64,000 nt of DNA from Streptacidiphilus melanogenes (GCF_000787835.1 NZ_BBPP01000025.1:23692-87691); one strand, 5' to 3'; shown: positions 25,038-33,639, counted from the first letter of the stretch. A program made the numbers and translations. Notes: generated from the sequence alone by a model not told the origin.

Positions 25038-25535
25038 TCAACAGGCTTCTCCGGAATTGCGCTCCTGCCCGCGTGCCTGCCCGGGTCCCTGGAGGGCCTT
25101 GAAGCCACCGTGCCAAAGGAGGGCGTAGCAACCGGGGACGAGCGCGCTCCCCTGGTCCAGGTGGCGGGCCCGGTACGCGCTCGGGGCGAGGCCGGTGTGC
25201 TTCTTGAAGCTCGACGAGAAGGTGCCGAGGCTGGTGAAGCCGACCAGGGCGCAGATCTCGGTGACGGAGAGGTCCGCGGTCCGCAGCAGCTCCTCCGCCC
25301 GCTCGATCCGCCGGCGGCTGAGGTACTGCCCCGGCGTCTGTCCGTACACGGCGCGGAAGACGCGGATGAAGTGGTACCGCGAATAGCCGGCCGCCCCGGC
25401 GACCGCGTCCAGGTCGATCGGCTCGGCCCAGTCTCGGTCCATGGCGTCCTTGGCCAGGCGCAGCCGGCGCAACTGCGCGAGCCGGGCGCGCTGCGCCTCG
25501 GACGGCCCGCCGGACGGGTGGTCGGTAGGGCTCAC
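25038..25535 (-). CDS. Short AraC-family regulator
   Basis: Regulator of 165 residues made almost only of the AraC DNA-binding domain: DLDAVAGAAGYSRYHFIRVF, then GQTPGQYLSRRRIERAEELL and LSVTEICALVGFTSLGTFSS, ending near GLAPSAYRAR. A 40-residue tail rich in Gly and Gln follows. There is no separate ligand domain, so it may respond to a partner or directly to a small molecule. It is probably cotranscribed with the VOC gene downstream. GTG 25535 has GAAGG right before it, which is tight spacing. Confidence 0.86.
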   Translation of the reverse strand: MSPTDHPSGGPSEAQRARLAQLRRLRLAKDAMDRDWAEPIDLDAVAGAAGYSRYHFIRVFRAVYGQTPGQYLSRRRIERAEELLRTADLSVTEICALVGFTSLGTFSSSFKKHTGLAPSAYRARHLDQGSALVPGCYALLWHGGFKALQGPGQARGQERNSGEAC

Positions 25536-25569
25536 CCTTCGATCGTGACACGGCGCACCGACACCTCAA

Positions 25570-25690
25570 CTGGCGCAGATCGCGGGCCGGGTGGCCTCCG
25601 ACTCCGGGCCGGCACGCCGAGGCGGAGCAGACCTACCGGCTGGGCATGTCGGCAGCGCAGACGCCCGAGGTCGCCACCGTCCTCGAAACC
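25570..25690 (+). pseudogene. Fragment of a TPR-like regulator C-terminus (relic)
   Basis: In the gap between two minus-strand genes, the plus strand reads LAQIAGRVASDSG and, after a one-base shift near 25605, RHAEAEQTYRLGMSAAQ. These two pieces together resemble the C-terminal helical repeats of XRE/TPR-type regulators in streptomycetes. No start, domain or ribosome site is present. Weak evidence, by eye only. Confidence 0.35.
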
Positions 25691-25700
25691 ACGCACCGAG

Positions 25701-26603
25701 TCACTGGCTCCCGGCCGACTGCTGCTTCGCTCGCCACTCCGCTCCCGCGCGCTGGATGCGGTCCCACAGGGCCGCGCGTTCGGCGTCATCGATGGCCGAC
25801 AGATCCAGGTGGAACACGTCCGTTGCGAGCTTGAACAGCTCCTCAGCGGACTCGAGGAGCCGTGTGGTGCGCCGGCCGGCCCCCTCGTCGCGGGTGAACT
25901 CGTCGTCCAGCACGAACTCGGCGCCGCCCGCGTCGCGGCGGAAGAGCTCGAACCACATGACGTAGGGAGACTGCGGCGACGTCGACAACTCGATGTGGCA
26001 GCTCATGAAGTCCTCCCACCTGGCCGGTGCCAGGGTGAAGTCCATGCTGTGGAACGTCGTCTGCGCCGGATCGGTGCAGAACCGCCAGGCGTCCGGGCCG
26101 ATCTGCGGTAGCGGCTGCAGCTCGAAGCGGAAGGGACCCTGGATGTGGACGCCCTCCCGGAGCGGGATGGGCTCGTGGTGCGAGTTGGCCAGGCCGACGT
26201 CGACCGACCAGCGTTCGCCGTCGATCACGACGGTCAGGGCCATGTGCGTGGCGTATTCGTCGGCGGACGCCTTGGCGGTCGCAACGGAGCCGTTGATCTG
26301 GCCGCGATGGACGGTGACGTCGTACCCGAGGGCGGTCAGCAGCTCGCTGAAGGCGTTGTTCAGGTTGAAGCAGTAGCCGCCCCGGCCGGCCAGGATACGG
26401 GCGACGGACTCGGCCGGGTCGATGCCCTGCGGGCGTCCGAGCTGGATGTCGAAGTTCTCGAAGGCGATGAGCTCGACGTGTGCGCGGTGAAGCCTGCGCA
26501 GAGCGTCGAGCGACGGAGCGCCGAGGGACTCAGGGTCGTCGACGCCGAGCTTGGCCAGGTAGGGCGCGACCCAGGCGGGATGATCGTTCGTCTTCGAGGT
26601 CAT
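25701..26603 (-). CDS. nat: Arylamine N-acetyltransferase
   Basis: Transfers acetyl from acetyl-CoA to arylamines, hydrazines or related amines. 300 residues. The Cys-His-Asp triad is clear: Cys78 in GRGGYCFNLNNAF, His120 in YATHMALTV and Asp135 in WSVDVGLAN. The opening HRAHVELIAFENFDIQLG is the family's substrate-side motif. The length is at the long end for the family. ATG 26603 is the start. In actinomycetes NAT homologues also close ansamycin macrolactams (RifF-like), but no polyketide genes are near, so detoxification is likelier. Confidence 0.93.
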   Translation of the reverse strand: MTSKTNDHPAWVAPYLAKLGVDDPESLGAPSLDALRRLHRAHVELIAFENFDIQLGRPQGIDPAESVARILAGRGGYCFNLNNAFSELLTALGYDVTVHRGQINGSVATAKASADEYATHMALTVVIDGERWSVDVGLANSHHEPIPLREGVHIQGPFRFELQPLPQIGPDAWRFCTDPAQTTFHSMDFTLAPARWEDFMSCHIELSTSPQSPYVMWFELFRRDAGGAEFVLDDEFTRDEGAGRRTTRLLESAEELFKLATDVFHLDLSAIDDAERAALWDRIQRAGAEWRAKQQSAGSQ

Positions 26604-26741
26604 GGCTGCGAACACTAGTGCAGCGCCACGTGGATCCCGCAGGGATTTAACGCGGCGCCGCACCGGTGCTCCGAGCGCGAAGGTGCGCCGGGTTGCGGGC
26701 GGTCTGTCAGAGCAAGGCAGCGCCGCCGGTTGATCTTCTGC

Positions 26742-26976
26742 GGGCTTCGGCGGTAGTCGCGAGGGCGTCTTCCGCCGTGAATTGCGCCGTCCCGACGGCA
26801 GCTGGCGCGACACCGTCTTCTACGCGATGCTCAAGGATCAGTGGCCCGCGGCGAAGGAACGACTGACGGCCGGCTCGCTGCGGGTTGAGCCCGCCGGCTG
26901 CCGGGCGCAGCCGACACGGCTGCGCCCGGGGGCGCCGGGCTCAGTCCTGCACCGGAAGGATCGCGCTGAGCGGTAG
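26742..26976 (+). pseudogene. C-terminal relic of a GNAT (RimJ/RimL-type) acetyltransferase
   Basis: The plus strand reads GVFRRELRRPDGSWRDTVFY and then AMLKDQWPAAKERL, the typical final strand-helix of RimJ/RimL N-acetyltransferases. No acetyl-CoA-binding region precedes it. The frame then runs on through hairpin DNA into the converging monooxygenase gene. A 5' part has been lost, so this is a dead fragment. Confidence 0.7.
26887..26942. terminator. Nested hairpin terminator
   Basis: An inner 13-bp perfect stem, CCGGGCGCAGCCG (26901-26913) with CGGCTGCGCCCGG (26917-26929), loop ACA, inside an outer GAGCCCG/CGGGCTC pair (26887-26893 with 26936-26942). It follows the GNAT relic and reaches the stop codon of the leftward monooxygenase gene, so it may still serve that gene. 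Confidence 0.75.
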
Positions 26977-28161
26977 CACGGTGTGCCTGAGGTCGGGGTC
27001 GACGGGGTTGTTGAACGGCGGGTACTTGGGCGCGCCCGCGTTCCTGCGGTAGACCTCCGTGGAGATCTCGGGGCTGCGGTCGAACTCGGGGATCACCCGG
27101 TCGCCGAAGAGCTCGACCATCTCCAGGTGCTCCTCGAAGGTCATGCCGCCCGCGAGGCCGAAGACCAGCTGGTCGCAGCCGACCCGCTGGTAGGCCTCGA
27201 CCTGTTCGCAGACCTCGTCCGGGGTGCCGCAGAGCAGGTAGCCGCCGGCGATCAGCTCGTCCAGCAGCTCCTCGCCGCCGAACGCGCCGAGGTTGATGGG
27301 CGGTTCGGGCCAGGTGATGCCGTCGGCGGACTTCGGCATGGTGTCGTGGTAGAGGTTCACCAGCGTCACGATGTAGGCGTTGCCCGCCGACAGCGCGATC
27401 TCACGGGCCCGCTTGCGGTCGTTGAGGCAGACGACCGCGTTCGTCATCATCACGTTGTTGTTCTGGTAGTCGCCGAGGATCTCGACGGGGTTCTCCGCCG
27501 CCTCCTTGTAGGCCTCGATGCGGCCCTTGAGGTTGTAGATCGGCTCGAAGTTGAAGGCGATGGCGCCGATGCCGAGCGAGCCCGCCTTGGCGAAGGAGGG
27601 CGGGTTTCCGCAGGCCATCCAGATCGGCGGGTGGGAGTGCCCGTAGGGCTTGGGCAGGATGTTGTGCGGGGTCGGGACGGTGAAGTGCCGTCCCTCGAAG
27701 GAGTAGTCGTACTGCTCCCACATCCGCACGATCTCGCGGGAGACCTCGTCCCATTCGGGCTTGGTGGAGTCCGTCTGAAGGATGTTGAACGACTTCAGCT
27801 CGTGGGAGCCCGCGCCGCGGCCGGTGCCCCACTCGAAGCGGCCCTCGGTGATGTGGTCAAGCATGGCCGCGCGCTCGGCGAAGCGGACCGGGTGCTCCTT
27901 GCGCGGGGAGAGCGAGTTGATGCCGGTCCCGAGGTGGATCCGCTCGGTGCGGGCGGCGACGTAGCCCATGACGACCTCGGGCGCGGACATGTGGCTGTAC
28001 TCGGTGAGGGAGTGGTGCTCCCCGAACCAGACGAACTTCCAGTGGTGCTTGTCCGCCTTGATGGCGATCTCCATCTCGCGGCGGAGCGCGAGATGCTCCG
28101 AGGCCCGGTCGTGCGCGGCCGGGCCGGGGATGAACCCGTTGACGAAGATGCCGAATTCCAC
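26941..28161 (-). CDS. LLM-class flavin-dependent monooxygenase (406 aa)
   Basis: Luciferase-like TIM-barrel oxidoreductase. It opens MEFGIFVNGFIPGP and continues with WKFVWFGEHHSLTEYSHMS, RIHLGTGINSLSPRKEHPV and GRFEWGTGRGAGSHEL, the classic flavin-binding blocks. At about 400 residues it belongs to the longer luciferase-type subgroup that partners a flavin reductase. The substrate is unknown. GTG 28161 follows AGGAGG at 7 bp. An inverted repeat at 28207-28225 sits where a repressor would act. This is a different subgroup from the enzyme at 21578. Confidence 0.88.
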   Translation of the reverse strand: MEFGIFVNGFIPGPAAHDRASEHLALRREMEIAIKADKHHWKFVWFGEHHSLTEYSHMSAPEVVMGYVAARTERIHLGTGINSLSPRKEHPVRFAERAAMLDHITEGRFEWGTGRGAGSHELKSFNILQTDSTKPEWDEVSREIVRMWEQYDYSFEGRHFTVPTPHNILPKPYGHSHPPIWMACGNPPSFAKAGSLGIGAIAFNFEPIYNLKGRIEAYKEAAENPVEILGDYQNNNVMMTNAVVCLNDRKRAREIALSAGNAYIVTLVNLYHDTMPKSADGITWPEPPINLGAFGGEELLDELIAGGYLLCGTPDEVCEQVEAYQRVGCDQLVFGLAGGMTFEEHLEMVELFGDRVIPEFDRSPEISTEVYRRNAGAPKYPPFNNPVDPDLRHTVLPLSAILPVQD

Positions 28162-28206
28162 GGGGGGTCCTCCTGGCTGTGACGGAGTGTGCTGCGCCGC
28201 AAGAGC

Positions 28207-28225
28207 ATCTGACTATCCATCAGAT
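28207..28225. promoter_or_regulatory. Inverted repeat, candidate operator of the monooxygenase gene
   Basis: ATCTGA-CTATCCA-TCAGAT, perfect 6-bp arms, 46 bp before the GTG start at 28161. TGA...TCA symmetry with a 7-bp centre is common for TetR-type sites. No regulator gene lies beside it. Confidence 0.5.
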
Positions 28226-28354
28226 TTTGCGACAAGGCAACGGCCACGGGCTCTCGGCTCTCCCCCGCCGAATCCCTGCCGCCGTGGCGCGCAGGGGTGG
28301 ATACTCCTAGCCACGGGGAGATCGGTCCACGCGCTTCGGGGGAACGGGGACGCG

Positions 28355-29449
28355 ATGAGCATGATGATCTGGTGGGGTGTCACCTCACGTTCGCTGCACC
28401 GCCTGAGGGCGCGGGCACAGCAGGGGTGGCGCCGGGCGGTGACGGGGGTGCTCGGGGCCACCGCGACCGTGCTCGTCGTGATCGGCGCGGAACACCACAC
28501 CGCGCATGCCCAACACCTGTGGATGGCGAGCGCGGTGCCCTTCGCCGTGGCCGCCGTCGGCTGGCCGGTGTGGCGCGCGCCGGAGGAGGGCCTGCCGGAC
28601 GCGCTGCGCCTGCGTGAACGCAGCCGGCGGATCGGCCTGCGGGCCACGTCGGTGCCCGGCTTCGGCGCCTCCGTCGGCCTCGTCGTCCGTCTGGGAGCGC
28701 ACGGCGCCCTCGCCCACGACAGCGGTGTCGCCGCGCTCTGGGCCGTGGCCCTCGCCCCCGTCCCGGTCCTCGCCGAGAGCGCGCTGTGGGGCGTCGCCCC
28801 GCGTCGGCTCCGGCTCCAGGTCCGCACCGCACGACTCGCCGAGGCGGTACGGGATCTGAACGCCGAGAACGGGCGGGTGTCCCAGCTCGACTTCGACCCC
28901 GACCGCGGCTACGCCGGCGCGCCCGTTCCGCGGCGGTCGATCGCGCCCGCCGGAGACCCGGCGGCGGCGTGCGAGGCACGGCCTTCCCAGGGACTGGCCA
29001 CCTCGATGCTGGGCCTGCAGCTCGTCAGCCGCGCCCACCGCACCTGGATCCAGGAGTCCTCGCTGCGCTGGGACGGGACGACGCTGACCCTGACCGACGG
29101 CCGCCGGAACGTCGTGACCGTCCGGCTCGACGCGGCCGAGCAGGCCGGGCGCGGACGCCTGGCGGACCGCCCCGTCGAGATGGCCTGGCTGCACGGGCAG
29201 AACGTCGGCGAACCGGGCTCGGAGATCCGCATCCTGCTGCTGGACTCCTCGAGCCGCCGCCTGCTGACCATGCCGGGCCTGGGCTACCTGGACACCGACG
29301 TGGCCCAGGTCGCCACGGCGTCGGGCCTCCGCTTCTCCTCGCACAACTGGGTCGGCGCCCGGTTCGAACTCCCCTGGCGCCGCCTGTGGATGCGCGTCTT
29401 CCCCCGCCGTCGCGGGCATGTCCGTCTGCGGATGGCCCGTCGGCTCTGA
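28355..29449 (+). CDS. Membrane protein of unknown function
   Basis: Unrecognised 364-residue protein. Four hydrophobic segments lie in the first 150 residues (TGVLGATATVLVVIGAE; WMASAVPFAVAAVGWPVW; FGASVGLVVRLGAHGAL; GVAALWAVALAPVPVL). A cytoplasmic-type domain of about 200 residues follows, with a mixed beta pattern (WIQESSLRWDGTTLTLTDGR, then RILLLDSSSRRLLTMPGLGY) and a basic C-terminus. ATG 28355 is chosen for the GGGGAACGGGGA ahead of it and because residues before it are untypical. No family assigned. Confidence 0.6.
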   Translation: MSMMIWWGVTSRSLHRLRARAQQGWRRAVTGVLGATATVLVVIGAEHHTAHAQHLWMASAVPFAVAAVGWPVWRAPEEGLPDALRLRERSRRIGLRATSVPGFGASVGLVVRLGAHGALAHDSGVAALWAVALAPVPVLAESALWGVAPRRLRLQVRTARLAEAVRDLNAENGRVSQLDFDPDRGYAGAPVPRRSIAPAGDPAAACEARPSQGLATSMLGLQLVSRAHRTWIQESSLRWDGTTLTLTDGRRNVVTVRLDAAEQAGRGRLADRPVEMAWLHGQNVGEPGSEIRILLLDSSSRRLLTMPGLGYLDTDVAQVATASGLRFSSHNWVGARFELPWRRLWMRVFPRRRGHVRLRMARRL

Positions 29450-29563
29450 GCGCCGGGACGGATCCGGAAAGATTCTCCGTCGGCCGTGTCGATCCGCGGC
29501 CGCGCCGTTCGACCTGGGGTAGAGAGGGTCGAAGGGCGACCCTCACCGGTCAAGGAGGCCGAG

Positions 29564-29983
29564 ATGGCGAAGTACATGCTGATCATGCGGAACACCGACG
29601 AGTCGCTGGCGAAGATGATGGGGACGCCTTTCGACCAGATGCTGGAGACCGTCGGCCGTTTCAACGAGGAGCTGATCAAGGCGGGCGTGCTCGTCGCCGC
29701 GGAGGGGCTGGACGATCCCGGCCAGGGCGTCGTGGTCGACTACAGCGGGGAGACCCCCGTGGTCACCGACGGGCCCTACGGGGAGACGAAGGAGCTGTTC
29801 GGCGGCTTCTACCTGATCGACGTGGCGTCGAAGGAGGAGGCCGTGGAGTGGGCCAGGCGCATGCCCGCGATCCCCGGTTCGAAGTGCGAGATCCGGCGAG
29901 TGCCGGGGATCGAGGAGTTCCCGGCGGACAACGAGTGGATCGTCAAGGAGCGCGCCTGGCGTGAGCGGACGGGCCAGCTCTGA
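29564..29983 (+). CDS. DGPF/YCII-family protein, partner of an ECF sigma factor
   Basis: A 139-residue YCII-fold protein. KYMLIMRNTDESLAKM opens the strand, the DGPYGETKELFGGFYLID block carries the DGPF-type motif (here D-G-P-Y), and EAVEWARRMPAIPGSKCEIR closes the fold. Established for the family: DGPF proteins are encoded next to ECF42 sigma factors, with role unknown. The TGA stop overlaps the sigma ATG (TGATG at 29981-29985), showing translational coupling. ATG 29564 has AAGGAGG upstream. Confidence 0.92.
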   Translation: MAKYMLIMRNTDESLAKMMGTPFDQMLETVGRFNEELIKAGVLVAAEGLDDPGQGVVVDYSGETPVVTDGPYGETKELFGGFYLIDVASKEEAVEWARRMPAIPGSKCEIRRVPGIEEFPADNEWIVKERAWRERTGQL

Positions 29984-31338
29984 TGCCACACCCCGGCGCC
30001 GGTCCCTCCGACGCCTCCTCGCACGCCGCCTCGGAGGCCGCCTCGGGCGGCGCCGAGGCGGCGCGCCGTGCCGTCGAGGCCGTGTGGCGCATCGACTCGG
30101 CGCGCATCGTCGGAGCGCTGGCCCGTTACACCGGCGACTTCGAACTCGCCGAGGACGTCGCCCAGGAGGCGCTCGCGGAGGCCCTGGTCGGCTGGGCCCG
30201 CGACGGCACGCCCGCGAACCCGGTGGGCTGGCTGCTGGCGACCGGGAGGCGGCGCGCCATCGACGCCTTTCGCCGCCGTTCGGCCCGCGACGAGCGCTAC
30301 GCCCAGCTGGCCGGCCGGCTCACCGAGGGCGCGACGAGCTCCGGCGCGGTCGACCCGCCCGCCCTGACGGACGATCTGCCGTGGGATCCGGACCGGATGG
30401 AGGACGACGTTCTGGCACTGATCTTCATCGCCTGCCATCCGGTGCTGTCACCGGAGGCCCGCGTCGCGCTGACGCTGCGGGCGGTGGGCGGGCTCACCAG
30501 CGAGGAGATCGCGCGGGCGTTCCTGGTGCCGGTCCCCACCGTGCAGGCGCGGATCACCAGGGCGAAGAAGACGATCGCGGCGGCGCGGGTGCCGTTCGAG
30601 CTGCCGCCCGCCGAGGAAAGGCGCGAGCGGCTCGGCGGGGTGCTGAGCGTCCTGTACGTGATCTTCACGGAGGGGTCGACGGCGACGTCCGGCGACGCGC
30701 TGCTCCGGCCCGACCTGGCCTATGAGGCGATCCGGTTGGCGCGCATGCTGGCCGCGCTGCTGCCCGACGAGCCGGAGGTCCACGGTCTGCTCGCGCTGTT
30801 CGAGCTCACCGCCGCGCGGTTTCCCGCCCGCACCGGCCCCGGCGGCGAGGCGGTGCTGCTGGAGCACCAGGACCGGCGGCTCTGGGACCGCTCGGCGATC
30901 CGTCGCGGCCTCGCCGCGCTCGGCCGCGCCTCGGCCGCCGGGCGCGGACTCGGCCCGTACGGGCTGCAGGCCGCGATCGCCGCCTGCCACGCCGTCGCCC
31001 CGTCGGTCGCGGAGACCGACTGGGACCGCATCGTGCTGCTCTACGAGTCGCTGGGACGGGTCGCACCCTCGCCGGTCGTGGAGCTGAACCGCGCGGTCGC
31101 GGTCGCGATGGGCCACGGCCCGCAGGCCGCGCTCGACCTCGTCGACGACCTCGTCGTCTCCGGCCGCCTCGCGGGCTCCCACCTCCTGCCGGGCGTCCGC
31201 GGCGAACTCCTCACCCGCCTCGGCCGCACCACGGAGGCGCGCACCGAACTGGAACTCGCCGCCCGCCTCTGTACCAACGCCCAGGAGCGCGCGGTGCTGC
31301 TCCGCAAGGCCGCGGCACTGCCGCGCGACGACGCCTGA
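29983..31338 (+). CDS. ECF42-group RNA polymerase sigma factor with C-terminal helical-repeat domain
   Basis: Sigma factor of 451 residues. Region 2 lies near 35-110 (FELAEDVAQEALAEALVGWA, then GWLLATGRRRAIDAFRRRS) and region 4 near 150-200 (LTLRAVGGLTSEEIARAFLV and VQARITRAKKTI). Residues 210-451 are a helical repeat domain like the TPR-type extension of ECF42. No anti-sigma gene is adjacent; ECF42 is reported to depend on this extension instead. It is coupled to the DGPF gene upstream. Its targets usually include its own DGPF genes. Confidence 0.92.
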   Translation: MPHPGAGPSDASSHAASEAASGGAEAARRAVEAVWRIDSARIVGALARYTGDFELAEDVAQEALAEALVGWARDGTPANPVGWLLATGRRRAIDAFRRRSARDERYAQLAGRLTEGATSSGAVDPPALTDDLPWDPDRMEDDVLALIFIACHPVLSPEARVALTLRAVGGLTSEEIARAFLVPVPTVQARITRAKKTIAAARVPFELPPAEERRERLGGVLSVLYVIFTEGSTATSGDALLRPDLAYEAIRLARMLAALLPDEPEVHGLLALFELTAARFPARTGPGGEAVLLEHQDRRLWDRSAIRRGLAALGRASAAGRGLGPYGLQAAIAACHAVAPSVAETDWDRIVLLYESLGRVAPSPVVELNRAVAVAMGHGPQAALDLVDDLVVSGRLAGSHLLPGVRGELLTRLGRTTEARTELELAARLCTNAQERAVLLRKAAALPRDDA

Positions 31339-31399
31339 GCCCGCCCGGATCACCCCGGACCGCCGCCACAGCGGTCCGAGCTGAGGCGGACTGACCGAC

Positions 31400-31591
31400 G
31401 TGCAGCGCCGCGAACCGGGCCCGCTCGCCGCCCGGGTGCCGACGCGGGAGGCGCCGGGCGCGGAGCCGCCCCAGCCGGTGATCCACAACGACCGCGCCCG
31501 CGTGCAGCTCGGCTGGAAGCCGCGCGCGGCGGCCACGACGATCGTCGAGTCCGCCGAGAGCCTGCGCGACCTGGGCCTGCTGACGGGCTGA
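31400..31591 (+). pseudogene. C-terminal relic of an SDR-type (epimerase-like) oxidoreductase
   Basis: The frame from GTG 31400 encodes 63 residues. The last half, PQPVIHNDRARVQLGWKPR followed by ESAESLRDLGLL, is the usual C-terminus of NAD-dependent epimerase/dehydratase-type SDRs. Nothing of the Rossmann fold remains. No ribosome site is visible. It could be expressed as a stray peptide, but a remnant is likelier. Confidence 0.65.
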
Positions 31592-31679
31592 CGAATCCAC
31601 CACCTCGCCACGCCGCGCGGAAACCGCCTGTTACGGCGGACGGCGCACCCTGCGCTAGCATCCGCGCGGGGAGGCAATC

Positions 31680-32171
31680 ATGGGGAAGCTACGCATATCG
31701 AGCAGAAGCGCACTGGGACGGGCCGGCTTGGCGCTGGGCGTCGTGGGTTTCGTCGCAGTCGGTTTCGAGGGAACCAGCTGGGTGCTGGGCAAGGTCTTCG
31801 GCTCCTCGCGGAGCTCCACCGGCGGGACCAGCGCACCGGCTCCTCGGGGCTCGTCGTCGAGCAGCCCGAGTGCCGTCGCCTCCGACGCGCCGTCCGCCGT
31901 GGTGCAGGCCTTCTGCCAGGCGATCAACACCCATGACCTGCGGCACGCGTGGGCCGATCTCGGCGGCAGGAACATGGTTCCGTCGTGGGAGAAGTTCGAC
32001 GCGGGGTTCGCGGACACGTCCGCCATGTCCTGCCTGATCGGATCCGTGCAGGGCGAGCGGGTCACGTTCAGGATCGTCGCGACCCACTACGACCGGACCA
32101 CAGCCCGGTTCGACGCCGTGTACCGGGTCGAGGACGGGGTCATCACGTCAGGCACGATGAAGCCGGCCTGA
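31680..32171 (+). CDS. Small exported or membrane-anchored protein of unknown function
   Basis: A 163-residue protein. A basic start and hydrophobic segment (LGRAGLALGVVGFVAVGFEG) form a signal anchor or signal peptide. A Ser/Pro-rich linker follows, then a small domain (AVVQAFCQAINTHDLRHAW to the end) that could be NTF2-like, since it has the helix-helix-strand pattern and ends with AVYRVEDGVITSGTM. Two Cys residues in the domain may pair outside the cell. ATG 31680 has GGGGAGG upstream. A strong hairpin follows. Confidence 0.7.
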   Translation: MGKLRISSRSALGRAGLALGVVGFVAVGFEGTSWVLGKVFGSSRSSTGGTSAPAPRGSSSSSPSAVASDAPSAVVQAFCQAINTHDLRHAWADLGGRNMVPSWEKFDAGFADTSAMSCLIGSVQGERVTFRIVATHYDRTTARFDAVYRVEDGVITSGTMKPA

Positions 32172-32184
32172 CCCGGGTCGCCCC

Positions 32185-32232
32185 CCGGGGTCCGGAGAGC
32201 GCGCGTCGACGCGCGAACGGTCCGGACCCCGG
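32185..32232. terminator. Bidirectional hairpin terminator
   Basis: Perfect 12-bp stem, CCGGGGTCCGGA (32185-32196) with TCCGGACCCCGG (32221-32232). The 24-base loop contains its own palindrome GCGCGTCGACGCGC. It lies between converging stops at 32171 and 32251. Confidence 0.8.
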
Positions 32233-32250
32233 AGCGACCGAGCGGGCGCC

Positions 32251-33639
32251 TCAGGCGCGGACCGGTCGGGCGGCCGGTTCGCGGGGGCGGCGGGCGGCGG
32301 GGATGTCCGCCGCGGCCTGCTGGAGACCGACGCCGCGCGTCTCCTCCGCCCACAGGATGCTGACCAGCAGGCCGAGCGCGGTCAGTCCGGCCGCGATCAG
32401 CATGGTGGGGCCGATGCCGAGCCCGGTCAGCGAGAGCGGCAGCAGGTAGGTGCCGACCGCCGCGCCGATACGGCTGACCGAGGTGGCGAAGCCCACGGCG
32501 GTGGCGCGCACCGAAGTGGGGAACAGCTCGTTGGGGTAGGTCCAGTCGAGCACGTTCGGGCCGCCGCACAGGAACGCGTAGGCGCAGAGCGCAGCCAGGG
32601 CCAGCAGCGAGGGAGCGGCCGGCCACACGCCCAGGAAGACCAGCGGCACGATCATCAGCGCGAAGGACCAGACGATCACCGGTCGGCGCCCGCGGGTGTC
32701 GATGGCGCGCAGCGCCGGGTAGCAGCCGATCAGGAAGACCAGGCTGATCAGGCCGGTGCCCAGGGTGTCCATCACCGTCCCGCCGGGGAGGCCGAACGCG
32801 CCCAGGATGGCGGGGCCGAAGGTCAGCATCGCGAACAGCGGCGCGACCTGGCAGAGGAAGAACAGCCCGCAGAAGAGGGTGCGGCGGCGGTAGCGCGCAC
32901 TGAAGAGCACCCGCAGCGAGCCGGAGTCCAGGCGCTCGCCGTCCGTCGGCTCGCCGGCCAGCAGGTCCTCGACGGTCACCTCGGCGCCGAGGTGCTCGCG
33001 CACCAGCTCCACGGCCTCCGCGCCGCGCCCGTTGCGGGCCAGCCACAGCGGCGACTCCGGCGAGCCGCGGCGCACCAGCATGAAGAACGCGCACAGCACG
33101 GTGGGGCTGGCCAGCAGCCAGCGCCAGCTGTCCTGGCCGCCCAGCTGGATGCAGGCGTAGCCGACGACGTAAGCGAGGACGGAGCCCGCGTACCAGGCGA
33201 TGATCTGCTGGCCCAGCAGCCGTCCGCGGTGCTTCACCGGGAGCCACTCCGCCAGCAGCGAGGTCGCGATCGGGTAGTCGGCGGCGACCGCCATGCCGAG
33301 GAGCAGGCGCAGCGCCACGATCGCCCACACGTCGGTCACCCAGAACGAGGCGAGCGAGCAGGCCATCATGACCAGCAGGTCCGCCGTGTACATCACCTCG
33401 CGGCCGATCTTGTCGGTCAGGACGCCGAAGACGGCTCCGCCGACGAACATCCCGACCAGCGCGGTCGCGCCGATCAGGCTCACCGCTCCGGTGCCGAGGC
33501 CGAGTTCGGGCTTCATGCCGATCAGTGCGACGCCGACGACGCTGAGGATGTACCCGTCCAGCATCGGCCCGCCGGAGCAGGCGAGGGCGAGGCGGCGGTG
33601 GAACGCCGTGTAGGGGGCGTTGTCGATGGCCGTGGACAT
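32251..33639 (-). CDS. MFS sugar-porter-like transporter
   Basis: A 462-residue, 12-helix major facilitator of the sugar porter/SP type. GVLTDKIGREVMYTADLLV is the helix 2-3 motif, ADYPIATSLLAEWLPVKHRG the helix 4 region, SPESPLWLARNGR the end of helix 6, and PNELFPTSVRATAVG a late sugar-porter block. It lies at the downstream end of the arabinose block and is read the same way. It has its own promoter with a perfect LacI-type operator (33824-33837), so it is probably a sugar importer in the same regulon or a sister one. ATG 33639 has GAGGAGG upstream. Confidence 0.87.
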   Translation of the reverse strand: MSTAIDNAPYTAFHRRLALACSGGPMLDGYILSVVGVALIGMKPELGLGTGAVSLIGATALVGMFVGGAVFGVLTDKIGREVMYTADLLVMMACSLASFWVTDVWAIVALRLLLGMAVAADYPIATSLLAEWLPVKHRGRLLGQQIIAWYAGSVLAYVVGYACIQLGGQDSWRWLLASPTVLCAFFMLVRRGSPESPLWLARNGRGAEAVELVREHLGAEVTVEDLLAGEPTDGERLDSGSLRVLFSARYRRRTLFCGLFFLCQVAPLFAMLTFGPAILGAFGLPGGTVMDTLGTGLISLVFLIGCYPALRAIDTRGRRPVIVWSFALMIVPLVFLGVWPAAPSLLALAALCAYAFLCGGPNVLDWTYPNELFPTSVRATAVGFATSVSRIGAAVGTYLLPLSLTGLGIGPTMLIAAGLTALGLLVSILWAEETRGVGLQQAAADIPAARRPREPAARPVRA

